Virus record (IMG/VR): IMGVR_UViG_3300025770_001492
Location: 181,523 to 245,522 of that record
Strand: one strand, 5' to 3'
Origin: a virus
Length of the DNA: 64,000 bases
The translations under genes and the position numbers were made by a program. Numbering within the stretch: position 1 is the first letter of the stretch; every line of letters starts with the position of its first letter. This document shows positions 43,953-52,219 of this stretch, piece by piece. A model generated the notes under the pieces. The model searched no databases and was not told where the DNA came from. It saw nothing but the letters and a program-made list of their open reading frames with translations.

Positions 43953-45449
43953 ATGCAAAAAGAAGAATTAGAAGAACTTTTAAAAGATAGTCTTCATAAA
44001 TCTGAATGTTTATTTAACCACAAAAGGTTTAAGGAATCTGAAATAGTTCTGAGTCAACTTTTGAAGGTCGATCCTGAAAACTTCAAAGCTATGCAGCTTC
44101 TCGGATTGTGCCACTATAGAAAGGGCGAAAACGAAGAAGCTATAGAAAAATTTTCTGAATCTTTAAAAATAGATCCATCTAATTCAGAAAATCACAACAA
44201 CTTATCGTTGTGTTACGGCAAAACTGGCAAGGTAGAAAAAGCTATCAAACACATGGAAAAAGCTATAGAATTAAATCCCAATAAGGAGAATTACTATAGC
44301 AACTTAGGCATGCTGTGCAGGCAGGGTGGAGATACTGGAAAAGCTATAGAGCTTTATAAAAAGTCCATAAAAATAAATCCTAATTCTCAACATTCTTGGA
44401 TCAACTTAGGTTCTGCTTATGGGATCTTAAAGGAATTAGATAAAGCAATCGAATGTTTCGAGAAGGCTATAGAGATAGATGACAAGCCTCAGTATCACGT
44501 TGACCTTGCATACGCCTACCATCTTAAAGGCGAAATGAAGAAGGGATGGAAAGAATACGAACACAGACTGAGCTACTTCCCGCAATTGAGAAAAGTAAGA
44601 AAGGCATATGATGAAGAAAAAAGATGGACAGGGCAAGACATAGAGGGCAAGAAAATAGTTGTATATGGCGAGCAGGGCAAAGGAGACTTAATTCAATTTT
44701 CTAGATTTATACCAAAACTATGCGAACTAAGTCCAAGTTCAATCGTTTTTGTAGTACCAGAAGGTACAGAAAGTCTATTTGAATTTGGATGTTCTTTTGT
44801 CACCATCACATGCGAAGATGTAAAAGATTATGATCATCATTGCTCCGTCGTCAGTTTGCCAAGTTTACTCGAAATTAAAGATCTCAGCTTACCACCAAGT
44901 GAATCTTTCAGAATAAATCAGAATAAAAAAATTGATTTGAGTGTAGATAATGAACTCTTCAAAGTCGGAATAGTTTGGGCAGGCAACCCTCAGCATCCTA
45001 ACGACCTAAACAGATCTTTTCCTTTGAGGTTTTTCAAGCCTATCGAAGAAGTTCCAAATGTAAAATTGTTTTCTATGCAAAAAGACTTAAGAAAGAGGGC
45101 GTACCCACATCACCCAGATCCTATCGATCTAACTCAAGGTGCTGATGATATGAAAATTATAGACATGTCTAAAACTATGGAAACTTTTGAAGACACAGCT
45201 TCAATTATTAGAGAGTTAGACTTAGTTATAACAGCAGATACTTCTGTGGCACATCTCGCCGGAACAATTGGCAAAGAAACCTGGACATTGCTTCCTTTTA
45301 ATCCTGATTGGAGATGGAAGCTGGAAGGTGAGCAGACTGAGTGGTATCCAAACATGAGGCTTTTCAGACAGCAAGCATTTGGTGACTGGGATGGTTTGTT
45401 TAAAGATGTTCAAAAAGAATTAATTGAAAAAGTAAAGGAATCGAAATGA
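43953..45449 (+). CDS. TPR repeats fused to a glycosyltransferase-like domain
   Basis: The 498-residue protein has about five tetratricopeptide repeats in its first half (phrases such as AMQLLGLCHYRKGENEEAIE, NNLSLCYGKTGKVEKAIKH, WINLGSAYGILKELDKAIEC) and a C-terminal domain with IVVYGEQGKGDLIQFSRFIP near 230, GIVWAGNPQHPNDLNRSFPL near 345 and ELDLVITADTSVAHLAGTIG near 430, the pattern of GT9/heptosyltransferase-like and SPINDLY-type TPR-glycosyltransferases. It probably glycosylates a protein or LPS core. AAGGAG lies before the ATG. Confidence 0.8.
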   Translation: MQKEELEELLKDSLHKSECLFNHKRFKESEIVLSQLLKVDPENFKAMQLLGLCHYRKGENEEAIEKFSESLKIDPSNSENHNNLSLCYGKTGKVEKAIKHMEKAIELNPNKENYYSNLGMLCRQGGDTGKAIELYKKSIKINPNSQHSWINLGSAYGILKELDKAIECFEKAIEIDDKPQYHVDLAYAYHLKGEMKKGWKEYEHRLSYFPQLRKVRKAYDEEKRWTGQDIEGKKIVVYGEQGKGDLIQFSRFIPKLCELSPSSIVFVVPEGTESLFEFGCSFVTITCEDVKDYDHHCSVVSLPSLLEIKDLSLPPSESFRINQNKKIDLSVDNELFKVGIVWAGNPQHPNDLNRSFPLRFFKPIEEVPNVKLFSMQKDLRKRAYPHHPDPIDLTQGADDMKIIDMSKTMETFEDTASIIRELDLVITADTSVAHLAGTIGKETWTLLPFNPDWRWKLEGEQTEWYPNMRLFRQQAFGDWDGLFKDVQKELIEKVKESK

Positions 45450-46159
45450 TTGGAATATTAGGGTTTTATAAAGAAATAAATGATCTTCGCTACAACGCTC
45501 CGTTAATCTACGGATTAGATAGAGTTGCGGAAACAGTTAAAGAGAGAAAAGAAGATTGTACCAACATGTATGATCCAGAAGTTACTTTTGACTATGCAAA
45601 GTCTAGAGTTTCCGAAGAGGCTTTAAAAGAGGCTCAAAAAGGCGACGTAGAAGTCGCTACAAAAGATTCTAATCTCTTTACATTTGACAATTTTTCATTT
45701 AATACTGTTAGTGAGGAAGTGGGAAAAGTTTTCAAAGGGTACAAGGGCGGAATTGGCCTAAGCGGAAGGATATGGTATCCACCAGCAGGGTACATGGGCT
45801 GGCACACCAACAGTAACAGCACAGGATATAGATTGTATTGTTCACATTCAGCCGTTGGAGGAGCTTCCTTCTTCAGATTTTTTGACCCCATAAACAAAGA
45901 AATTGTTACTAGCTGGGACGAGCCAGGATGGAACTTCAGGATGTTTCACGTAAATGAAGATGTTAATTTTTGGCACTGCGTATACTCAGAAACCGATAGA
46001 ATAAGTATAGGATATAATTTAAATCTGGGAGATGTTTCGCCATCCAGCGATAAAGAGCAAGAGCAAGAGCAAGAGCAAGAGCAAGAGCAAGAGCAAGAGC
46101 AAGAGCAAGAGCAAGAGCAAGAGCAAGAGCAAGAGCAAGAGCAAGAGCAAAGTTCGTAG
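45446..46159 (+). CDS. 2OG-Fe(II) oxygenase-like protein with (Glu-Gln)16 tail
   Basis: The 237-residue protein has YPPAGYMGWHTNSNSTGYRL near 110, GGASFFRFFDP near 138 and FWHCVYSETDRISIGYNL near 172, a double-stranded beta-helix with H-x-(D/N)...H...R-x-S-x-G spacing typical of 2-oxoglutarate dioxygenases; the second iron ligand would be Asn, so activity is uncertain. Residues 204-235 are 16 Glu-Gln pairs coded by 16 exact GAGCAA copies. It overlaps the TPR-glycosyltransferase by 4 bp, so it may hydroxylate the glycosylation target. Confidence 0.65.
   Translation: MIGILGFYKEINDLRYNAPLIYGLDRVAETVKERKEDCTNMYDPEVTFDYAKSRVSEEALKEAQKGDVEVATKDSNLFTFDNFSFNTVSEEVGKVFKGYKGGIGLSGRIWYPPAGYMGWHTNSNSTGYRLYCSHSAVGGASFFRFFDPINKEIVTSWDEPGWNFRMFHVNEDVNFWHCVYSETDRISIGYNLNLGDVSPSSDKEQEQEQEQEQEQEQEQEQEQEQEQEQEQEQEQSS
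46055..46150 (+). repeat. GAGCAA hexanucleotide repeat, 16 copies
   Basis: Sixteen perfect tandem copies (96 bp) inside the oxygenase-like gene encode (Glu-Gln)16. Exact repetition with no substitutions implies recent expansion by polymerase slippage. Confidence 0.95.
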
Positions 46160-46177
46160 GATCAGTCTGGCGTTTAA

Positions 46178-46840
46178 ATGAAAAAGTCTAAAAACAAAAT
46201 CATGAAACCAACGAAAGTTTTGCCGCCTTTGATTTTTGGATTTTTGTTTTCATTGTTTATAATATCTCTAATTCTAAAAACGACCAATGATTACAGTTAT
46301 CCAGAGAGTTATCTTGTCAAAGACTTCCCTCTACTGGAGCAACCAGATCAAATAACATGCGGCCCAACCAGTTGCGCCATGCTGATAAATCATTATGGTC
46401 ACGAAGTCACAATACAAAGTGTAAGCAAAGAAACTAAAACAAAGTGGATTTCTTACAAGAACGAAAACATAGGAATGACATCGCCAGACTATATCCAAAT
46501 AGCCTTGAAAAAATTTGGCATTAGATCAAAAGTTAAAACAGGAAACTTAGACCAACTTGAACACTACGTGAGCCAAGATAGGTTGCCAATTGTTTTACTT
46601 AGGAGCGGAGAGAAAACGTGGCACTATGTAGTCGCCATGGGATACAATGATAAAGAAGTATTTCTCGCAGATCCTGGTTGGGGAGAAGTGAGAAAAATCA
46701 AAAATGAAGTTTTCCTAAGATCTTGGGAATTCGCAGGGGACATGCGAGGAAACACCCTCCCGACTGACGATGTAATTTCTTTTTTGGTGCTAATGGCAGA
46801 CGTTCAGAAGAAAACTATGATAGTACCGGATAAGCAATGA
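46178..46840 (+). CDS. Membrane-anchored C39-like cysteine peptidase
   Basis: The 220-residue protein has a basic start and one membrane span (PPLIFGFLFSLFIISLIL, 16-33), then the C39 motif EQPDQITCGPTSCAMLINHY near 54 with Cys nucleophile, WHYVVAMGYNDKEVFLADPG near 147 with His and Asp. C39-type peptidases cleave after double-glycine leaders or act as periplasmic proteases. The catalytic domain would face outside the cytoplasm. It lies between an oxygenase-like and a glycosyltransferase-like gene, suggesting joint handling of a surface or secreted polypeptide. Confidence 0.75.
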   Translation: MKKSKNKIMKPTKVLPPLIFGFLFSLFIISLILKTTNDYSYPESYLVKDFPLLEQPDQITCGPTSCAMLINHYGHEVTIQSVSKETKTKWISYKNENIGMTSPDYIQIALKKFGIRSKVKTGNLDQLEHYVSQDRLPIVLLRSGEKTWHYVVAMGYNDKEVFLADPGWGEVRKIKNEVFLRSWEFAGDMRGNTLPTDDVISFLVLMADVQKKTMIVPDKQ

Positions 46841-47769
46841 TTAATATTTACTATAGAATAAGCAGCAATAGTTACAAAAAGGGAAAACTTCCTGGTTGTA
46901 CCAAGGAACTTTGTCTTAAAAATTTTCTAGAGAATGTATATGAGCCTTCTCTGTCCTATTGTGGTGTGGGTCTGCCCTATGTAAATTCTGACATAAATAT
47001 GAGGATCATAGCTGACAACTGTTCTAGCGAACTAATTGGTTGCATCAATGCCGCATGCTCCCCTTATGAAAAGGTTGAAGTTAGAGAGACGAGCAATGGT
47101 AATGCTGGATCTTTTATTTATTGTGTAGAAGATGCAATATCACATGTGGCCACAATAGATACTGCATCGAACGTTCGGTTTGGGGATAAAGAAGACATAG
47201 TTTATTTTGTCGAGGATGATTATCTTCATAAATGCCATGACTATGAAAACCCAAATCATCCAAAACTCTTAGACACTCTGAAAGAAGGTTTGAGCATTGC
47301 CGACTACTCCACTCTGTACGATCACCCAGATAAATATATGGCACAATATGAGTTTGGGGAATTTTCGAAAGTTTTAAAGACAACTTCATCTCATTGGAAG
47401 CACAGCATTAGTACAACTATGACATTTGCTTCTAAAGTTAAAACTCTCACAGAAGATTTGGAAATATGGAAAAAATGGACGGATGGAAATCACCCTCGTG
47501 ATCATTCGGCCTTTGAAGAGCTTGCTTCGAAGGGCAGGAATCTATCAGTAGCCATTCCTGGACTCGCTGTCCATACCGACCTCACTCACTCAGAGCACAC
47601 CTACAACGAACATAGTGGCTCTATTTTGATCGACACATGGGCGATCAATCTTGTTGAGAGGGAAATTTTAAAGGATGTGAAAGATCCTCCTTGGCATGTA
47701 TTTGAAAAAGCAGAAACGCCTCTCAATAGACTTATGATGATTGAAGCCTTTGCTTTTTTGAATAAGTAA
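46837..47769 (+). CDS. Glycosyltransferase-like protein
   Basis: The 310-residue protein begins MINIYYRISSNSYKKGKLPG and has MRIIADNCSSELIGCINA near 52, DIVYFVEDDYLHKCHDY near 128 with an E-D-D metal motif, and SVAIPGLAVHTDLTHSEHTY near 245. This resembles GT-A transferases. The gene overlaps the C39-like peptidase by 4 bp. Donor and acceptor are unknown. Confidence 0.68.
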   Translation: MINIYYRISSNSYKKGKLPGCTKELCLKNFLENVYEPSLSYCGVGLPYVNSDINMRIIADNCSSELIGCINAACSPYEKVEVRETSNGNAGSFIYCVEDAISHVATIDTASNVRFGDKEDIVYFVEDDYLHKCHDYENPNHPKLLDTLKEGLSIADYSTLYDHPDKYMAQYEFGEFSKVLKTTSSHWKHSISTTMTFASKVKTLTEDLEIWKKWTDGNHPRDHSAFEELASKGRNLSVAIPGLAVHTDLTHSEHTYNEHSGSILIDTWAINLVEREILKDVKDPPWHVFEKAETPLNRLMMIEAFAFLNK

Positions 47770-47786
47770 GATGAATTTTAGAACAA

Positions 47787-48611
47787 TTACATTTCTGCCA
47801 TATTGATTCTATCAATATTTTTTGGCATGGTAAAATTGCTCTCGTGAATGTGTGAATTTACTTTAATTTTTTTAATTGACCACTCCATTACAAAATTCTC
47901 TTCATGCCATATTGTTTTTATTTTAGAAGGTATCAGTGACCCTCCTACTTCTTTAAATTTCAGTATTTCTGTGCTGATTATTATGTTCCCGTTCATTCTG
48001 TGAAGATAGTTCCCTATAACTCTTTCAGTTTCAGGATCTATTAGGGTGGTTCTTTTTACTATGCCCTCACTAGTTTGGATAATTTTTCTTATGTAGACAA
48101 ACTTTTCATGATATCCAGTTTGCACTGCTTCTTTATTTATTTCGCTTACCCCTATGCAGGATTTTAGCCATATTGGATTGAGTGGAGATTTTAATCTTGT
48201 TTTTCCCACATCCTCATTTTTGGCATAGTACAAAGATGACGGCTTCATTCTCTTCGACCAAAACCAGAAATTCTCCTGATTCATACCTATATCAAGCTCT
48301 TTTCCGGCGATTGAATTGCTTATCATTCTGAAGTTGTTTTCTTTTTCATAGTTTAAGTTGGCTCTAGCGTCAAAAGGGCTTCCTTTTATATCTATTTTGA
48401 AATTTTCGTATGTTATGCTTTTTATTTTGGAGTTATCGATGTTAATTGAGTCAATTAATTTGCTTATTTCTTGATCGATTTCAGGATCGTTCTTGATTTC
48501 TTTTTCTTCAATAATTGGGGGAATGTATATTGGATCTGGCACCTTTTGTCTATTTGACAAGAGCACCACGGTCAAGCAGCTTAGAATGCCTATTGCAAGT
48601 ATTTTTTTCAT
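47787..48611 (-). CDS. Secreted LolA-like protein
   Basis: The 274-residue protein has a signal peptide (MKKILAIGILSCLTVVLLSN) with a possible lipobox cysteine at 12 that is too early for typical lipoproteins. The body is a beta-rich barrel: SITYENFKIDIKGSPF near 68, NENFWFWSKR-like segment near 112, YYAKNEDVGK near 128 and TIWHEENFVMEW near 238. F-W-F-W-x-K-R followed by Y-Y-x-x-x-E-D is a phrase I associate with planctomycete proteins. A LolA/outer-membrane lipid-binding fold is likely. It may alter the host envelope. Confidence 0.55.
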   Translation of the reverse strand: MKKILAIGILSCLTVVLLSNRQKVPDPIYIPPIIEEKEIKNDPEIDQEISKLIDSINIDNSKIKSITYENFKIDIKGSPFDARANLNYEKENNFRMISNSIAGKELDIGMNQENFWFWSKRMKPSSLYYAKNEDVGKTRLKSPLNPIWLKSCIGVSEINKEAVQTGYHEKFVYIRKIIQTSEGIVKRTTLIDPETERVIGNYLHRMNGNIIISTEILKFKEVGGSLIPSKIKTIWHEENFVMEWSIKKIKVNSHIHESNFTMPKNIDRINMAEM

Positions 48612-48699
48612 TTTATAATCTATTGAAAAAATGTAGATTTATAACGTATATAGTTTAAATGGGCTATTAATGGCCATGCTATTGAAATGGAGAATAAAA

Positions 48700-49551
48700 A
48701 TGCAAAACTATAAAGAGTGGAAGAAAATTAATGATTTGATGAATGAATCTTTTTCAACAAATCTAGGGGTTTCTTCACGTTCCACCGTTGGCGGTATCGT
48801 CAGCCAATTCCAGACATTTTCAGACCTCAGCGATGAGGATGTACTTGAGGAAATGAAAAAAAGAATGAAGAAGAAGAAGAAGAAGAAGGAAGATGAAGAA
48901 GATGAAGAAGATGCCGAAACTGGAGATGGAGAAATCGTAGATGGCGATGATGCTCCTCCAAAGGACAAACCTAAAGACGACGATAAAGACGACGATAAAG
49001 ACGACGATAAAGACCTTTCTTTCTATGAAAAAATGAAAAAAGCTAAATTGAAAAAAATGAAAGGCATGAAGAGAAAAATGTCAAAGAAGATGAAGGAGCA
49101 TGTTGAACTGGAAAACATGATCGAAGAAATGGAAGACATTTTATCCGAAGTCAAAAAAATGAAGAAGTCCATGGATGACGAAATGGACACAGAAGAAGAA
49201 GAAATCGAAATCGAAGTTGACGACGATGACGATGACGACAAGTGTATAAAAGATTCAAAAGATTCAAAAGATTCAGAAGAAGATTCAGAAGAAGATTCAG
49301 AAGAAGAAATGAAGATGATGAAAAAGAAATCCGGCAAAAAGATGAAAAAGGGTATGAAAGAATCTTCTGAGGAAGAATCTTGGTTGAATAGCGTCGAAAC
49401 AATGACTACCTTTACCAATACTAAAAATTGGGACGGCATGCCTATCGAAGAAGACATGCTCATCCAGACTCAACGAGACGAGTCAGGTGCTACTGAAGAG
49501 CCAGGCCCTGGAGAGGTAGGACACGCTCCACAGCAAAGATTTGGATTTTAA
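48700..49551 (+). CDS. Highly charged low-complexity tagged protein
   Basis: 283 residues from ATG 48700, preceded by GGAG. The start MQNYKEWKKINDLMNESF resembles the T4 tag MKTYQEF more than the others. The rest alternates lysine-rich, methionine/lysine and aspartate/glutamate runs with DNA-level repeats (KDDDKDDDKDDD, SKDSKDSEEDSEED). A short ordered tail has LNSVETMTTFTNTKNWDGMP. A scaffold-core or internal head protein is the best guess. Convergent with the epimerase gene by a 4-bp TTAA overlap. Confidence 0.6.
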   Translation: MQNYKEWKKINDLMNESFSTNLGVSSRSTVGGIVSQFQTFSDLSDEDVLEEMKKRMKKKKKKKEDEEDEEDAETGDGEIVDGDDAPPKDKPKDDDKDDDKDDDKDLSFYEKMKKAKLKKMKGMKRKMSKKMKEHVELENMIEEMEDILSEVKKMKKSMDDEMDTEEEEIEIEVDDDDDDDKCIKDSKDSKDSEEDSEEDSEEEMKMMKKKSGKKMKKGMKESSEEESWLNSVETMTTFTNTKNWDGMPIEEDMLIQTQRDESGATEEPGPGEVGHAPQQRFGF

Positions 49552-50471
49552 ACGTAGTTTATAAAATCCTTTATTCCATTTTTTATATTCCATTTAGAGC
49601 GGAAACCCAATTGGGTTTCCGCTTTTTTCATATCACACTCAGTGTGTCCTTGAAACGAGTCCATAAACGGACAGTCAATGTATTCTGGCTTGAATCCCTC
49701 TTTTAACTTCCCTTCTTGCACAAGAGCATCGCTTATCAATTTTATGATTTCATTAAAAGTAGTGGCAACTCCAGTGCCCATGTTGAAAATTCCACTGTTT
49801 CCCTTTGAGACATAGTCCAAAGCCATCATATTGGCTTCAACTACATCTTTAACATATATCCAGTCTCTTTTTTGTTCTCCATCTTTAAATATTTTTGGAT
49901 TACTTCCTTCTTTCATCTGTTTGATTAATTGATAAATCATGCTTGCCCTTTTGCCTTTGTGGTACTCTCCTGGGCCGTAAACATTGCAATATCTAAGACC
50001 TGCTACACTTGCCTCATTTTGAGAAGCCCATTCAAGAACCCATTTTTCAAATTCTAATTTTGATTCCGCATAAAATGTTAAAGGGTTTGGCTTTATTGGA
50101 GAGTCCTCCAAATAAGGAGCAGGATTGTCTCCGTAGATTGCAGTAGAAGACGCAAACACAAACTTGCGGCATCCTTGCTCGTACATTCTTTCAAACAACT
50201 CTATAGCAGACCAGACGTTTGCTTTAAACATTTCTCTGTAGTCTTTGCTTTGTGTGTCATTATCAGCAGCTTGATGAAATACAACATCTATTCCATTCAA
50301 GAAAGGCCAATCCAATCCGTTTAAATGAGTGGTCAAAACTTTTACATTGCCACTGGGGTTCGATTCTGTTTTGTTCCCAGTTACTACAACGCAATTACTT
50401 GAATCTTGAACCAATGCGTTTGTCAAATTTGATCCTACAAATCCAGTTCCGCCAGTAACTAATATTTTCAT
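49548..50471 (-). CDS. NAD-dependent sugar epimerase, HldD-like
   Basis: The 307-residue protein has the NAD loop VTGGTGFVGSNLTNALVQ, the catalytic Ser-Tyr-Lys (FASSTAIYG near 108 and FYAESKLEFEKW near 133), and NVYGPGEYHKGKRASMIYQL near 163, DWIYVKDVVEANM near 207 and GIFNMGTGVATTFNEI near 226. The G-x-x-x-K-G-x-x-A-S-x-x-x-x-L and F-N-x-G-T-G-x-x-x-x-F segments fit ADP-L-glycero-D-manno-heptose-6-epimerase, though a UDP-glucose/galactose epimerase is possible. Supports LPS-heptose chemistry together with GT9-like enzymes. Confidence 0.82.
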   Translation of the reverse strand: MKILVTGGTGFVGSNLTNALVQDSSNCVVVTGNKTESNPSGNVKVLTTHLNGLDWPFLNGIDVVFHQAADNDTQSKDYREMFKANVWSAIELFERMYEQGCRKFVFASSTAIYGDNPAPYLEDSPIKPNPLTFYAESKLEFEKWVLEWASQNEASVAGLRYCNVYGPGEYHKGKRASMIYQLIKQMKEGSNPKIFKDGEQKRDWIYVKDVVEANMMALDYVSKGNSGIFNMGTGVATTFNEIIKLISDALVQEGKLKEGFKPEYIDCPFMDSFQGHTECDMKKAETQLGFRSKWNIKNGIKDFINYV

Positions 50472-50545
50472 TTTTAACCTTTTATTTCTATTGTGTATTT
50501 TTTATTCTTTGATAAAATTACTAGAATCATTTAAGAGGATTCATT

Positions 50546-50686
50546 ATGGATGTTTTTGTAAATTACTGGAAAAAAGAAAAAGAACATATAATAATAAAAA
50601 TAGTAGATTGGGCACATAGAAACAATATAAAAGTAGAAGATTTGAAAAAAAATGAAATCAGGCAGGCAATCAAAGGAAGGCCGTGA
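50546..50686 (+). CDS. Small protein, unknown
   Basis: 46 residues, MDVFVNYWKKEKEHIIIKIV then DWAHRNNIKVEDLKKNEIRQ and AIKGRP. AAGAGGA lies 6 bases before the ATG. The helical charged sequence resembles small replication accessory proteins; no family recognised. Its stop is 2 bases from the stop of the convergent small gene. Confidence 0.5.
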   Translation: MDVFVNYWKKEKEHIIIKIVDWAHRNNIKVEDLKKNEIRQAIKGRP

Positions 50687-50688
50687 CA

Positions 50689-50829
50689 TCAAGTATATGT
50701 CCTAGAGGGTCTTACTACAGGCTTTAGTCGCTTTTTTAAGGCAATTCTTTTCTTCTTTGACTTGTCAAACTTGATATCATATTTTAGACTGTTATCTTCA
50801 AGCCATTTTTTAAAACTTGTTTTTTCCAT
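50689..50829 (-). CDS. Tagged basic microprotein
   Basis: 46 residues, MEKTSFKKWLEDNSLKYDIK then KSKKKRIALKKRLKPVVRPS. The start is a clear tag (S-F-K-K-W-L-E) and the rest strongly basic. It lies only 10 bases from the divergent PrimPol start. A CATAAATA element overlaps that start codon on the opposite strand. Likely a head-internal DNA-binding peptide. Confidence 0.5.
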   Translation of the reverse strand: MEKTSFKKWLEDNSLKYDIKFDKSKKKRIALKKRLKPVVRPSRTYT

Positions 50830-50834
50830 AGTAC

Positions 50835-50842
50835 TATTTATG
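50835..50842 (-). promoter_or_regulatory. T4-late-like promoter element CATAAATA
   Basis: On the minus strand CATAAATA is followed by GTACT and the ATG at 50829, again a 5-base gap. It overlaps the PrimPol start codon, so the two genes are packed as tightly as possible. Confidence 0.4.
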
Positions 50843-51610
50843 TTTTCAAGCAGAGATTTTGTAAATGCATATTTGAAGCATGGTCTTAAGCCAATACCGC
50901 TTTATTGGGGAACTAAGAAACCAATAGGGAAACAGTGGAATGTTGGGTGGTCTAGGAAAAGGTGCCAAGAATCGTTCAAAAAGTATCCTGGAGCAAATAT
51001 TGGAGTGCTTCTGGGAGAGGTAATGGACGTAGAAGGCGACTCTCCTGAAGCAAATAAGCTATTAAACGAAGTTTGCAGCGGGATAGATCACCCCAAATAT
51101 AAAAGCCTAAAGTCAGTTCACCACTTGTTTCGGAGTCCAGATCCTAAGATAACGATTGCCCATTTTAAGAAGATAGAATTTAGAGGATCAAATCACCAGT
51201 CTGTATTCCCTCCAAGTCAGCACGAAAGTGGAAAGAGATACGAATGGATTGAGTGGTGTGAAGAAATCCCTGAAATGCCGAAAGAGCTTAGGGATGTATT
51301 GAAAATATCAAAGATAAAAAAGAAAAAGTCAACTAAAGAAAAAGTAAAGTTCAACGTAAATCATGTCTCTAAAATCATTCCTACGGCTCAATACCTAAAA
51401 AACAATTTAAAATTTAACTACGACGTGAAGCCAGGACACTCGAAACTTTGGTGTCCTGTTTGTGAAAATATACAATTTTTACACTCTAAAAGATTGCATT
51501 TTGAATTCATTGCCTTTAAGACTCTAGGCTTTGATTGGTCATGTTCAAGTTGTAGAGATGTTGACGTTAGAGGGCTTGTGAGAAATCTCAGAAAAGAAAC
51601 AATAGTCTAA
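50840..51610 (+). CDS. Primase-polymerase (PrimPol) N-terminal-type domain protein
   Basis: The 256-residue protein has GLKPIPLYWGTKKPIGKQWN near 15, NIGVLLGEVMDVEGDSPEAN near 52 with the D-x-x-G-D metal motif, and FRGSNHQSVFPPSQHESGKR near 112, the S-V-F-P-P-S-x-H-x-S-G-x-x-Y-x-W signature of archaeo-eukaryotic primase PF09250. A C-terminal zinc site (CPVCENIQF...CSSCRDVD) follows. It likely primes phage DNA synthesis. ATG 50840 is preferred; the open frame further upstream overlaps the divergent tag gene. Its 3' end overlaps an esterase by 66 bp. Confidence 0.82.
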   Translation: MFSSRDFVNAYLKHGLKPIPLYWGTKKPIGKQWNVGWSRKRCQESFKKYPGANIGVLLGEVMDVEGDSPEANKLLNEVCSGIDHPKYKSLKSVHHLFRSPDPKITIAHFKKIEFRGSNHQSVFPPSQHESGKRYEWIEWCEEIPEMPKELRDVLKISKIKKKKSTKEKVKFNVNHVSKIIPTAQYLKNNLKFNYDVKPGHSKLWCPVCENIQFLHSKRLHFEFIAFKTLGFDWSCSSCRDVDVRGLVRNLRKETIV

Positions 51611-52219
51611 AACTTGTTTTACATGATTTCCATGTTGTTCGAGAATTGTGTGGTTCCCAAAAGTTGACTCATAGGAATTTGTGTTGTATCTTTTTGTAAT
51701 TAAAGTATTTTTCATGGGAACATATCTTTCATCCCACGAGAACACTTCGTCATCTTTTTGGTGATATAACCAAATCGGCATATTTTTCTTTTCTTCACTG
51801 CATTCTTTAACGCCTTCTGTGTCCAAAATCGCTCCTGCATGACAAATAACACCAGCAAATGGACTTTCTGTTCTAGAAGCAAGCTCTAGAGCCATAACAC
51901 CACCAGCAGAAAATCCAGATAAAACAATTCTGTTTCTTGGAACATCTTGCAGATCGTTATCGAGTAGACGTTCAAGCCATTCAGCAGCCTTTTGTATCCC
52001 TTGAACAGATCTTCTCTGATCTTTTAAACCGTTTGGTAAAGGATACCACTCAAAATCTTTTGGAGTGGGAGCAACTATTGCAGTATTTTTTGTTACTTTA
52101 GATGAATAATAATCTGCAATTATCCGCCCATGCTGCCCCCTGCCCGGAATGCAAAGAACACAAGAATCACAATTTGTAGACAAGCCGCTGCGGTAAATGT
52201 TTAACACGTAATTCCCCAT
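51545..52219 (-). CDS. Phospholipase/carboxylesterase-like alpha/beta hydrolase
   Basis: The 224-residue protein has the oxyanion region CVLCIPGRGQHGRIIADYYS near 20, a serine nucleophile in RIVLSGFSAGGVMALELAS near 97, an Asp in YHQKDDEVFSWDERYV near 153 and His in ESTFGNHTILEQHG near 183. This matches the small carboxylesterase/phospholipase family. It overlaps the PrimPol 3' end by 66 bp on the other strand and the amidoligase gene by 19 bp. The substrate could be an acyl ester on lipid or glycan. Confidence 0.75.
   Translation of the reverse strand: MGNYVLNIYRSGLSTNCDSCVLCIPGRGQHGRIIADYYSSKVTKNTAIVAPTPKDFEWYPLPNGLKDQRRSVQGIQKAAEWLERLLDNDLQDVPRNRIVLSGFSAGGVMALELASRTESPFAGVICHAGAILDTEGVKECSEEKKNMPIWLYHQKDDEVFSWDERYVPMKNTLITKRYNTNSYESTFGNHTILEQHGNHVKQVLDYCFFSEISHKPSNVNISTT

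Noticed and set aside
48708-49463. Long minus-strand serine-rich frames
   Set aside because: They are antisense to the Asp/Glu/Lys repeat gene and arise from codon composition.
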